Below, piece by piece: positions 15,765-26,800 of a stretch of DNA of 64,000 nt. Location of the stretch: the NCBI GenBank assembly GCA_963576565.1, contig OY755042.1, forward strand, positions 14,290,272-14,354,271, read 5' to 3'. Source of the DNA: Aspidapion aeneum (Eukaryota > Arthropoda > Insecta > Coleoptera > Brentidae). A model generated the notes under the pieces. The model made no database searches. It had not been told where the DNA came from and saw only the letters and a program-made list of their open reading frames with translations. Positions within the stretch are counted from its first letter, which is position 1. Each line of letters begins with the position of its first letter. The position numbers and the translations under genes are program-made.

Positions 15765-17160
15765 AAAAATCTGAGGGCACGGCAGTGCCTCGTCAAGTTC
15801 GCGCGCCGTAACCATCTTTTCTGGAAACATTTCAGCCGATATTTGACCTACCTAAAACTCTACTTCGGAATGAGCTGCGAATCTCAAACTTTGCACAGTC
15901 ATAGATCTCCATGAAGTTAACAACCCCTCCAAGTTTCATGGAATTCCATAAAGTAGTAAAGTAGTTACGAAATTTCAAAAAACGTCGAAATTGCCACTCA
16001 CTCACTGACTCACTCACTCATGTATAGATCATCAATATTCTACTGTACTTCCAGACATGCTACAAAGCTGAAATTTGGCAGACTGATAGAAATTATGACC
16101 AAACCCCTGGAAAAACTCAAAAAAACCCCAAAATTTTAATTTACTCTCCTCCCCTATACATTTAAAGTTATGTAAAATTAGCATCGCCCACTTCCAGAAA
16201 TGCTAGAGAGTTGAGCTTTGGCAGACTGATAAGAACTATGATAAAACTATAGGAAAATACTCTGCCAATCTATGGGCACCTAAGCTCACACTAGGTACTA
16301 TAGTTATAGTGTACGTGTGAGCTAATATAACTAAAAACTGAAATATATTTGATTGAACTCCAGACTCAATTACCTTTCGTTTGATACCACACAAGCCATG
16401 TTTTGACGTAAACTTTAATTTTTCAAATCTACCCCTACCTTTTTTTTTAAACTAAAATGTATTTTTTTTAACTCCAGACTCAATTGCATTTCGTTTGATA
16501 TCACACACGATAAAATTAAAACACCCCAAAATTCTAATTTACTTCCTTCCCCTGTTAAAGTTATTTAAAAGTAACACTGCCCACTTCCAGAAACGCTAGA
16601 GAGCTGAACTTTTTAAGACTGAAAGACAATATGAAAAAATTTAAAAACACCAACATTTTAATTTACTTCCTCCCCTATAAATGTAAAGTTATGTAAAAGT
16701 AACATTACCCACTTCCAGAAACGCTAGAGAGCTGAGCATTGGAAGACTGATAGGAACTATGATAAAACTATAGGACAAAATTTAAAAAAGGACAATTTTA
16801 ATTTATTTCCCTCCCCTATACATGTAAAGTTATGTAAAAGTAACATTGTGCACTTTCAGAAACGCTAGAGAGCTGAGCTTTGGAAGGCTGATAGGAACTA
16901 CGATCAAACCATGGAAAAAATTTTAAAAATCTCAAAACTTTAAGTAAGGCATTGCAAAAGTTTTGAACAATATTCCGCATATTTTACTACTTTAAAAATT
17001 AAGTATTATCCAATACCTTTAAAAAAGAAGTGAAATCATAACAAAAACATTTTATGTAAAAAAAGCCAAGTACGCGAAAATGGCATTCCGTAAAAAGAAT
17101 TGAGATAAAAGTAAAGCCAAGTTTTCCAATACAAATTTCAAAATGAAAGGTTCTTACTAG
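15765..17160 (-). repeat. 142-bp-unit element, copy A
   Basis: This is the inverted counterpart of 31076-32504. From the left it holds a CTGAGGGCACGGCAGTGCCT edge, a CACTCACTGACTCACTCA microsatellite, then tandem units of about 142 bp. Each unit carries CTAGAGAGCTGAGC and a TTTAATTTACTTCC phrase; about five units are seen against seven in copy B. The other edge ends AAAATGAAAGGTTCTT. An unrelated element is inserted at about 16255-16512. No coding capacity. Confidence 0.75.
16255..16512 (+). mobile_element. ~255-bp hairpin-ended insertion inside copy A
   Basis: Comparison with copy B shows an uninterrupted junction there (…ACTATAGGAAAA then AAATTAAAAC…), so this segment is an insertion in A. 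It starts ACTCTGCCAATCTATGGG, has a hairpin (AGCTCACAC … GTGTGAGCT, 16283-16324) and two direct copies of a CTCAATTRCMTTTCGTTTGATA phrase. The same left sequence begins the (ACAG)n element at 10684. Target duplication is unclear. Confidence 0.6.
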
Positions 17161-17400
17161 TTTGGAAATATTTTTCTAAACTTGGCTATTACGGCAGTAA
17201 ATGACCCTTAGGCACAGTGCTAAATTGAACATAAAGAAGTTTGACTGTAATAGCAAAGTTTAAAAAAACATTTCCAAACTAGTAAGAACCTTTCATTTTG
17301 AAATTTGTATTGGAAAACTTGGCTTTACTTTTATCTCAATTCTTTTTACGGAATGCCATTTTCGCGTACTTGGCTTTTTTTACATGAAATGTTTCTGTTA
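17041..17400. repeat. ~360-bp palindrome with ~145-bp arms
   Basis: The left arm (17041-17185) and right arm (17255-17400) are near-perfect reverse complements. Both carry CCAAGTACGCGAAAATGGCA or its complement, and CTTTCATTTTGAAATTTG. The spacer is about 70 bp. The same arm sequence occurs once at the left end of copy B (31076-31190), so the palindrome probably reflects two edge segments of the 142-bp-unit family joined head to head. Confidence 0.8.
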
Positions 17401-18480
17401 TGATTAAATAATTTTGATGCTTCGCATAGGTTCAAAATTTTTAGGCGTTAAAATCAATTTCAACGAAGAAAGAAGTTCTTATGTTCTGCTGGCAAATCCA
17501 CAGTAAAACAGTCAAATGTTATATAGAATTTGCAATAATATTTATTTTAGTCGAAAGTTGATCGCCTCAATATTGTAATCCAATCTTAAAATAACAATAA
17601 TTAAAAATATCATGGTATATCAGGAAAAGAAGAATATTTCTAATGAAAGATCCCATTGTCGACTGCCTTAAATCGATTGGTAATTGCTTAACAATCAAGT
17701 CCACTTTAAGTTATTGACACCTCCATGTCTATATTATTTCATGATTAAGCTCCATTCAGGTTTAATGTAGTTATTTCCACTTATAGTGAATGATTTCTCA
17801 AAGGCTATATCATAATAATATGCTGCGGTATAATGGTATTATTTAAGTGACCATTTATCTTGATATTTTACTTTAACCCGATTAATAACATTTTTCTTTA
17901 CAAAATTAAAATTATCACACTATAGTATTACACCTACTAACAGGCGCGTATCCAGCCCAAAAGTGAAGAGGGGGCAGGTTTTTAAATTTCAAGCTCATCT
18001 TAAATAAAGGGAGAATCATCCATTTGAATTTTATTGTCTGATTTAAAAAAAAATCTAATAAGAAAGGGCAGCTGCCCCCCTTAAATATGCCCTTGCCTAA
18101 AAATTACAAAAAAATTTGTAATTATGGCATTTTGCTAACCATTTTAGTTAGAGCAAAAAATTGGAAAAGGCTTTTGGTTCAAAAGCAAATCATATTACTT
18201 TTTGGCAAGAGACCATTTCCCCCTACCTTGACCCCGCTGAATTCGCATATCCCTGTTGTTAACTCGACATATCAACAGGGATGAAGAAAATCCCCCATCA
18301 AACCGTCAAAAACCTGTTTTTCAATTTAAATCAATTTTCTCCAAAAGTAACCTTTTCATCGAAAATTGCAAAGAATAGTTTTTTGTGGAGGAATTCCCTT
18401 TTCAACGATGTATTGGGGGGAAGATGTCTAGTAGTCTATGGACAAATCAAGTTTCGTGTGCAAGTCGTGCCAACTTTCTG
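17401..18480. other. No gene recognised; old C-run MITE scrap near 17941-18090
   Basis: Mostly AT-rich. The segment from AGGCGCGTATCCAGCC to GCAGCTGCCCCCC resembles a degraded G-run MITE. The open frames at 18087-18487 show no family motif. Confidence 0.4.
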
Positions 18481-19210
18481 CCGATAAGCTAACTATGTTA
18501 AAGGCATCCCAAATATCAGGTTTTGACTTGTTGTCATTCTGGTAAATCCGTTTTTTGAAAGATATGGCGGCTTGAAAATGGCGGAAAGGCGCATCTTTAA
18601 AAAAATTGTAACTTTTTTATTTTTTATCCGATTTTCATGGAACAAAGTTTAAAATACTTGCTTTGTAATGTATTTAAAAATGTATTGGTCAGAAGATATG
18701 TATTTTTTTGTATTTGTCAAAAAAATAAAAAAAGTAAAAAAAAATGGTAAAATCTTTTATTTTTTTTATTTTATTTATAAAACTATTGAAGCTAGAAAAA
18801 AAAAGTTTATATATAAAAAAGATAGCAATTTTGATACTTTATTCAAATCTGGTTCAAGTGTTCCAATGCGTTAATTAGTTTTCAAGTTATTTCCAAATAA
18901 CTGGAAAAAAATAGGGGTCTTTGGGGTATATTTAAAAATTATGCTTTTAATGAAAACCATAGAACTTTTTGAAAATAACTTAAATTCGTTTAACATACCT
19001 AGCAGATCAGGTTTTGACTTAATGTCATTGTGATAATCGCGCTTTTTTTTAAATATGGCGGATTCAATATGGCGGAAAAGCATATTTAAAAATAAATTGT
19101 ATCTTTTTTATTTTTTATCCGATTTTAATACAACAAAACTTAAATTACTTGATTTGAAATGTATTTAAAAAATACTTTTTAAAAAATGTATTTTTTTAAT
19201 ATTCGAAAAA
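18480..19210 (+). repeat. Two direct copies of a ~480-bp AT-rich unit
   Basis: The phrase ATATCAGGTTTTGACTTGTT (about 18511) recurs as GATCAGGTTTTGACTTAATG (about 19005). Each is followed by an AATATGGCGG-type motif, TTTTTTATTTTTTATCCGAT and an ATGTATTTAAAAA run. The copies are diverged tandem units. The GGCGG motifs recall the composite repeat family, but the rest of the sequence differs. Confidence 0.6.
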
Positions 19211-19275
19211 AAATCGGGTGAAACAAGTGACAAAAATGATTTTATTTATTTTATTTTTTAATTGACCCCCATATA

Positions 19276-20125
19276 CGGACGTCGCTGAAGGGTTTGTCAT
19301 TAATTAAACCCCACTGACTTAAACATTCTTAAAAATAAAATTTTATTTCCTACAATAAAGTATAAAACACATTTTTGTCAATTGAGCTTAGTTTCTGAGA
19401 AAATTGGAAAAAACTTATAACAGAATTAATTTGTTTGGTGATTTGTAAAAATTGATTTAAGTTGCACAGGCCTGTGAAATTTTAATCTGAAGATAAATCT
19501 TACATTATTATACAAGTTTAAAAGAAAATTTTATTGTCTACAATCGACTATAGGTTACAATTTTTGATAGAGAGCTTGGTTTTTAAGATAATCGGATAAA
19601 TCCTAAGTGGTTTCTTTAATTTTTTTATATTTTCTTAATAAACGGACGCCGCTGGAGAGTTTGTCACCGACTAACTAATACTTTGTTAAAAAGGAAATTT
19701 TATTTCCTACAATAAACGGCAAAATAATTTTTTTTCCAAAAAGCTTAATTTTTGAGAAAATTGGATAAAAGTTATTGATAAATTGATAAATTTAGTAATT
19801 TTTGAAAATTGATTTTGTTTACGGACGCCCCTAATATTGCCTTATTATACATCATTTAAAAGGCAATTTTATTGTCTATAACAAGGTGTGCATTATATTT
19901 TTTGATATAGAGCTCGGTTTTTAAGAAAATCGGGTAAAACCTGTAATAAACATGTTTCTTTTTTAAATTTATTTACACTACCTCAATAAACGGACGCCGC
20001 TGGAGAGTTTGTCATTAGTCGTACCCCACTGACTTATACATTGTTGAAAAGGAAATTTTATGGTCTACAATAAAGATTAGTACATAATTTTACCTAAGCT
20101 TAGTTTTTAAGAAAATTTGAAAAAA
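19276..20125 (+). repeat. ~180-bp satellite, five units with alternating types
   Basis: Units start at about 19276, 19460, 19644, 19823 and 19993. Units 1, 3 and 5 share CGGACGYCGCTG followed by GTTTGTCA. Units 2 and 4 lack the GTTTGTCA block and instead share GTCTAYAAYMARGTGTGC-like and GAGCTYGGTTTTTAAGA phrases. All have AAATTTTATTTCCTACAATA-type and AAGAAAATYGG-type blocks. The period averages about 180 bp and the alternation suggests a dimeric higher-order unit. Confidence 0.7.
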
Positions 20126-21758
20126 ATCAAAAAATTTCAGGACTTGGTATGAGTCTGGGGAGTCTTGGGGGATTTTGCATCTAAAATTTAAAAAACTAAT
20201 ATAATTTTATTTTTAAATTAGATTTTACACATTTTTGATTCATTTCTATTTTATTGTGTCTTTAGGGCGTCAGCTTAGTTATATTTTCAGAAATTCGAAC
20301 ACGAATATATAAGGAGGGGGGATAAAAAAATTGGACTGTCATCTATTCTCAGCTAGGATCCATTGTCAAACTGCGGTCCTCATATTTTGCATACTCAACT
20401 ACCTACAGCGCCACTTTCAAAAATAACAATAACAACGTTGTTTGATAATGTCCATCAAACAACGATAACAATAATAATAGAAATCACCTGCTTTACTAGA
20501 CGCCTCAGCTGTGCGATATCAAGTACTTTAGTGAAAAGTTAAAGACACAAAGTAACTGCTACTTATTTAAATAACCACATACAATTTTCTGTGCTAGGCA
20601 AGACTGATATTAGGTGCCAATTGAATAGTGCATATAGGCAAAACATTACCTAAATAATAAAAATGTGGCAAAAATAGACATATACTTAGTTATAAGTTAA
20701 TAGACTGTTTAAAATTTTGTGGGATTTTTGAGGTTGCTCTACGAAACTGGTGCTAAACCGAGCCCTTTGCGCATGTAGAAGAAGGGCGAATAGACTATCT
20801 ATAAACAAATAAACTAAAAACTACACCAAGTAGCTGCTTGTTTGTAAAATGCAAAAATAAAATTGCTTAGGTAAGTTTTTTTATCTCCTTTTCCATGCAA
20901 TAGAAATTTCTGCCCCCCTCCAATTTATAAGGTCAAGAGCCGCTACTGCTTGGGATGCAACTTGCCAGGTCCCATTGGTTACGCGGGTGTTCGAAAAAAA
21001 CAAAGTTTATTTTAGGGGTCCCCAGTCAAAGATGTCTCGATATACAATAGCATATAGGTGCTCGTAACACCTTGAGTGCAGCCTGCATTTCAAGATGCTT
21101 CGCTGCATTACAATGTAAACCACAAAGTAATTTCATTTTAAGTGCAACAAACACCCCTTAAATGACTGTTTAATATAGTCGAACCTTAGTGAATAGAAAG
21201 CTGTATATATCGATCATTCATGAATGAACCAATGAACTAAAGAAACAATTGCCAAATTATTGCTACCTACCACAGATTCCAAAAAGCTATAGGACTGGAC
21301 AAAGCAAAAGTGTCATCCTCTATTATTATTAGATACGGTACTCCCAAGTTTTTGTACTTTTTGTGTGCGGTTGAATGAAGCATTTAAGTCACGGGTGGCA
21401 ATGTGAAAGGAATGCTCCCTTGCTTCAAACCTTGGAATGAGAGTGGCAATTGTGTCTTTGAAGTGCCTTTTTGATCTTAACATAATAAACAGCTTTTTTT
21501 CAGATTTCAAAGTGAAACAAATTTCCAAATTTTAATATTATTGTTCCTTTGTAATTTTGACACCTGGTGCTTTCGAAAGGTGAGCCTTTAATAGTTTTTA
21601 CTTTCTTACTTAAGAGTTTTAAATAATAAAAAAAACAATTTTTAAAGGCTGGCCTTTTAGAGATTGCATAGGTATCTCTGTGTTTAAATTGAGCTCATCA
21701 ACAAGAAGAAATGTAATAAAAGCGGATTTTTCAACATCATTATTAAATATCATTAAAT
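20126..21758. other. No gene recognised
   Basis: AT-rich. A minus-strand open frame of 71 codons (21313-21528) has no recognisable motif. The relation to the copia remnant downstream is unclear. Confidence 0.45.
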
Positions 21759-21832
21759 GTACCGGGTGTTTCACCATAATTAAGATAGAAAAGAAGAAAA
21801 GGGCATCCCCATGTATGGTAAAACACCCGGTA
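21759..21832. mobile_element. 74-bp hairpin MITE
   Basis: Nearly perfect inverted ends: GTACCGGGTGTTTCACCATA at the left and, in reverse, GTACCGGGTGTTTTACCATA at the right, with about 35 bp between. It lies just upstream of the copia remnant. Confidence 0.7.
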
Positions 21833-21901
21833 CGTACTTACTATAATTTTGTCAATATACATTTTTGCTTAGAAAATCATTCGGCCAATAAAATAGAATT
21901 T

Positions 21902-23355
21902 AATGGGAAATGATCTGACTTCACGTTTCGAACAAAGTAACAACATTGAACATGGAACAAAACAGACTAATACCATTTCAAATCATATCATAGGGCATTC
22001 TTCAAAGATTCAATGCACCTCTATCTGTGAAATTTGTTTAAAAGGAAAATAAACACAAACACCTTTAAAAAGCCTTCCAGAGGAACGCATTCCTAAATAA
22101 ATTTTAGAATGTATCTCAACTAACGAGTGTGGGCCAATCACTCCTGTAGGTAACAGCGGAAAAAAGTACTTTATTACTTTCGTGGACCATTTCTCAAATT
22201 TTGAGGCAGTATACTTTGGAAAATAAAAGTGAGTCCTTTAGTAAGTTTAAGGAATTCATGTCTCTAGTATAAAACTGATTTGGAAAAATACCGAAATAAA
22301 TAAGGTGTGATAATGATGGTACTTTTCACATGATTTTAAGAATTTTTGTAAACAGAAAGGTATATCTGTGGAATATAGAATACCCCGAACACCAGAACAC
22401 AATGGTGTAACTCAGAGGTACAATAGAACACTCATGAATAAGGCCAGATGTTTGATGTAAACTACCTCAGCCAGTGGCGCACCCAGGAATGTGTCTTGGG
22501 GGGGGGCCCCGACAGCTACAAAGCGCACCCTCAAAAAAGTGGCGGCCAAAAAAATGCTACGCCACAGCTTGGGCTTGGGAGGGGCCCGAAGCCTCCTGAT
22601 GTCAAATTTTAAGGTATTTTTCATGTTTTATCATCAAATATGTGGAAAATATATTAAAACTCTAAGGCTTGGGGGGGCCCGGGCCCGGGCCCCGGGCCCC
22701 CCCCCCCCTGGGTGCGCCCTTGCCTCAGCGTATGTACTTGATTAACTAAACTCCCACATCAACACTGCAAAATGGTAAAGTACCAGCAGAACTGTGGTAC
22801 GGTCAAAAACAAATTATGTCAAAAACTAAATCTTTTGGCTGAACTGCTTTTGTACATGTTTCTGCTGAAAATCACAAAGGACATACTGATGATGGAAATA
22901 ATCTGTCGAATCCAAAAGAACAAAAACTTATGTCGTTTAAAAATGTAGTTTTTCCTAAAACAAAATGTACAAAGAACGTGCAAATAAACCTGAAGAATTA
23001 ATATAGTAAGTAATATTCAAGAAAATGTTCAAGAACAGAATAATGAAGAATATGAGATTGAGAGAACAGTACAAGAAATTGAAAACATTGTAAGACACCA
23101 AGAAGACAAATTCCTTAATCTGAAAGATGAAAAGATTACAAATTTAATTTTGATGAAGACAATGAAGGTCTGATGGCTTTGTTAACTGTGTCTCAAACAC
23201 CAGAAACTTACTGATAAGCAATGTCATTTGGCTGGAAAAAATTAATCGATAGTGAATTCAATGCTTTGGAGAAAATTAACGCATAAGAAATCATCGAAAA
23301 ACCGGATAATGTGAATCTAATTGACTCTAGATGGGTATTCAGATAAAAGGACAAT
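21902..23355 (+). pseudogene. Ty1/copia gag-pol remnant, integrase to RT start
   Basis: Readable in several frames: a gag-pre-integrase tail with the zinc-binding CEICLKGK; then an integrase core (CGPITPVGNSGKKYFITFVD, later FCKQKGISVEYRIPRTPEHN); a downstream stretch resembling ...STLQNGKVPAELWYGQ; and the RT entry SRWVFR. Many stops and frameshifts, plus a 250-bp MITE at 22472, show it is long dead. In the core the Asp expected near STDVCGP is replaced (STNECGP). The frame continues after the BEL element at 30849-31075. Confidence 0.85.
22472..22721. mobile_element. hAT-type G-run MITE, 250 bp
   Basis: The ends are CAGTGGCGCACCCAGG and, in reverse, AAGGGCGCACCCAGGGG. The 8-bp flanks ACCTCAGC (22464-22471) and GCCTCAGC (22722-22729) match in seven positions. 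The internal edges are long G and C homopolymers. It interrupts the copia integrase region. The interior has the CTAAGGCTTGG phrase shared with the truncated copy at 10738. Confidence 0.85.
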
Positions 23356-23820
23356 TGTGGGGGTGTTGAGTAATTTACTCAGGAGAGATTTAAAATGGAC
23401 TGTATAAAGGGTTTTTGTTCTACTCACTGTTCGTTGCTGTGTTGTGGGATCGATGGGCGGCCGCCTTTATCCTGGCTTCAGCAGTTCTGTTGAGGGGTTT
23501 CCATTGCAGAGGTTTTAAGGAAGGGAGGACGAGGGAAAACACTCGCGAAAATTCGTAAATCTATTTACTTAAAATTATTTAACTAAAAGTGCTTCACTTG
23601 ATTGCACACCGTGTGATTGAATAGGGATTTGAAACGATATATCCCGTTGTAACTACAAATTCACACTGAATTTTCATTATATTTTTCTAAAAGCTACAGC
23701 TAAGGTGGACAAATCCCAATTCTACACAGTGAGCCAAAAAATATCTAATCCAATAAAAAGTAAAATTAAAATAACTAAATTCTAACATCCACACGAAATG
23801 AATGTACTGAGGACCGAACA
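23356..23820 (-). repeat. BEL/Pao 3' LTR
   Basis: 465 bp. In plus orientation it starts TGTGGGGGTG and ends CCGAACA, so the TG...CA ends are present on either strand. By reading, it shows no difference from the other LTR. Confidence 0.95.
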
Positions 23821-23855
23821 TACCGCCGGCCAAAAGGGGTTTACCCCTTTTAATT
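23821..23855 (-). promoter_or_regulatory. Region between stop codon and 3' LTR, with hairpin and polypurine tract
   Basis: In sense (minus) orientation this is AAAAGGGG, a 4-base loop, CCCCTTTT, then GGCCGGCGGTA directly against the LTR. The purine-rich stretch is the likely plus-strand primer site. The 8-bp perfect hairpin lies only 4 bases after the stop codon. Confidence 0.5.
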
Positions 23856-26800
23856 TTAACTACTATCTACATTGTCTTCAATGGGGAGCGGACACAGCTT
23901 AACAACCGGTCGCTTTAAAGTACCGTTAGTGGTACGCACGCTTGCCACTCGTACTACACCGTCCGAACCTGGATACACTGCCTCAATACGACCCAGTCGC
24001 CATTGCATACAGGGAGTGTTATCCTCTTTTATAACCACAAGGTTACCAATTTTTAGTGAACCTTTACTATCATGCCATTTAGCACGTTGGTGAAGAGTAT
24101 GTAAGTACTCTTTAGACCACCGAGACCAAAAATCCTGGTGCAACTTCTGGAGCAATTGCCAACGATCTAATCTATTAAGGGGGGTGTCACTAAAATTGGG
24201 TTCGGGAAGTGCACTAAGAGACTCTAAGGTCAAAAAATGACCTGGGGTGATTGCCGAAATGTCATTCGGATCACTACTAAGGGGGGTTAAAGGCCTACTA
24301 TTTAAAAAGGCTTCTATCTGTACAAGCAGAGTGTACATCTCCTCGTATGTTAAGATTTGAGATCCAACTACACGTAACAAATGAGTTTTAACGGATTTTA
24401 CTGAAGATTCCCAAAGACCGCCAAAATGGGGTGCAGAGGGGGGATTAAAATGCCACGAAATTGTTTCTGCTTTCGAAGCATCACGCATTAGATTACATAA
24501 AGTTCTATAAGCTCCAGTAAAATTAGTTCCACAGTCACTGTGGAGTGAAACAAGTCTGCCTCTACGGCCTACAAAGCGACGTAAGGCTGCCAGAAAAGCA
24601 TCGGAAGACAAGCTTGAAACTAGCTCTAAATGCAAAGCTTTGGTAGCATAACAAACGAAAAGACAAAGGTATGCTTTCGTCGTGCGAGCTCCTCGGTAGC
24701 GAGTCATTAACAGATTAAAGGGACCTGCGAAGTCAACACCTGTGTGAAGAAAAGGCTTAACTTGGCTCACGCGAAGTAAGGGTAGATCACCCATGGGAGC
24801 TTGAACAGGGGTTGGATTTATCTTATAGCAAGTAATACACTTAGAAACTACCTTTCTAATTACATTTTTGCAGGAAATTATCCAAAATTGTTGTGCAATT
24901 ATGTATTGAATTGATTGAATTCCTGCATGGAAATATTTCAAGTGTACATAACTAACCAAAAGTTCCGTAAATCGATGATTGTTGGGCAATAGAGCAGGAA
25001 ATTTTTGTTGATAGGACAACGAAGTAGAATTTCTTAATCTGCCACCAAGGCGAAGTATGCTTTCATCATCTAAAAAGGGGCTTAGTCTTCTAAATAATTT
25101 TGAGGGTAAAAGATGCTGTTGGATTCTATCAATTTCATGAGAAAAAGCTAAAGTTTGTACATGCTTTACTAAGAGCATGACAGACTGATGTAACTCTAAA
25201 CTAGTAAGAGGTTCAGTTACTTTGATTTTGTTTCTACAATTCGACAAAAATCTTAAAATATATGCTAAAACTCTACGTAATCTATCAAAACTAGAAATAT
25301 TTTCTATTAGTTGAGCTAACAAATGGGGTTCTAATTCTGCTACAAGAAGACATGTTTTTCTATGTTCAGGAATGTCTTCATCAGACAATGGAATATTTAT
25401 TTCTGTCCATGTGTCGGTGTGTTGCGACAAAAAACTAGGGCCATACCACCACATTGAGCTTTCTGACAACTCAGATGGGAGGAGACCACGACTACCTAAA
25501 TCTGCAGGATTGTTCTCAGATATGACATGATGCCAATGCGAGGAAGGGATTTTTTCTTGGATGAAAGTTGATCTATTACTAACAAAAGTGGTAAATCTAT
25601 GTGGGGAAGACTTTATCCAAGAAAGGACTATAGTTGAATCACACCAAGCGTATATTTCACTAATTTTTAGCCTGGGCTGATAAATTCCTAGAACATAATG
25701 TAACAATTTTGATAACAGAACTGCTCCACACAGTTCAAGGCGGGGTATACTAATTGTTTTTAAAGGGGCTACTTTGGATTTTGCAGTCACAAATTTGACA
25801 CAAAATTCATTATCTTTTAATGAAAATCTAAAATAAACAACAGCACAATAGCCTTTTTCAGAGGCATCTGAAAAGCCATGAATCTGAATTGATTGGTAAC
25901 TATCAGGCACTACTCTACGAGTTATTTTACATAAAGATAGCAAACTAACTTCACTTGTAAATTTTTCCCATATTCTACTAATTTCTATCGAGGGTGGATC
26001 ATCCCAATTGAGCTTTAAGTCCCAAAGCTTCTGTATTAAATGTTTTAGGAAAAAAGTAACAGGGGTTAAGATACCTAGAGGGTCAAAAATCTTAGCTAAG
26101 TTGCTAAGTAAATTACGTTTTGTACACGGTGACAAAATTGAGTTTATCGAAAATTGATAGCAATCTGATGATGGACTCCACTCAAGTCCTAAAACTTTAA
26201 GAGTATTATTGGAATCAGCATCAAAGGATAAATTTTCATTACACAGATGAGAAGAAGGAAAGTCTGCCAAGAGTCTTGGGTCATTGCTGCACCACTTGCG
26301 CAATTCAAACCCACCTTTGGCAAGAAGAGAAATTAGGTCTTTCTGAATCCTTTTGGCACCTTCAAGGTCACAATGCATGCCAGTTATATCATCTACATAT
26401 GAGTGCGAGATAATTAGTTCTGAAGCTTCAGGGTAATTAACTTTCTCCTGCTCAGCTAAAGTAAGCAATGATTTGATAGCTAAATAAGGGCTGCATGTTA
26501 ATCCATAAGTAACAGTACAGAGAGCTATGTCTTCGATTGGACCATCAGGCTGAAAACGCCAAAGAACGCGTTGATAATCCTGATGAGGAGGAGTAACTAG
26601 AATTTGTCTAAACATTTTACAGATATCCGCTGTAAATACGAATTTTTCCAATCTAAATAACAGAAGTAATTGACAGATGTCAGCTTGAAGTTTGGGACCA
26701 GGAAGCAGGCAATCGTTTAATGAATAAGGATCACTAGAACTTTTAGCAGAGCCATTATAAACCACGCGAAGTTTAGTTGTGACACTAGAAGGCTTTAGTA

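Noticed and set aside
21313..21528. 71-codon minus-strand frame
   Set aside because: No family motif, no splice context, and surrounded by AT-rich non-coding sequence.
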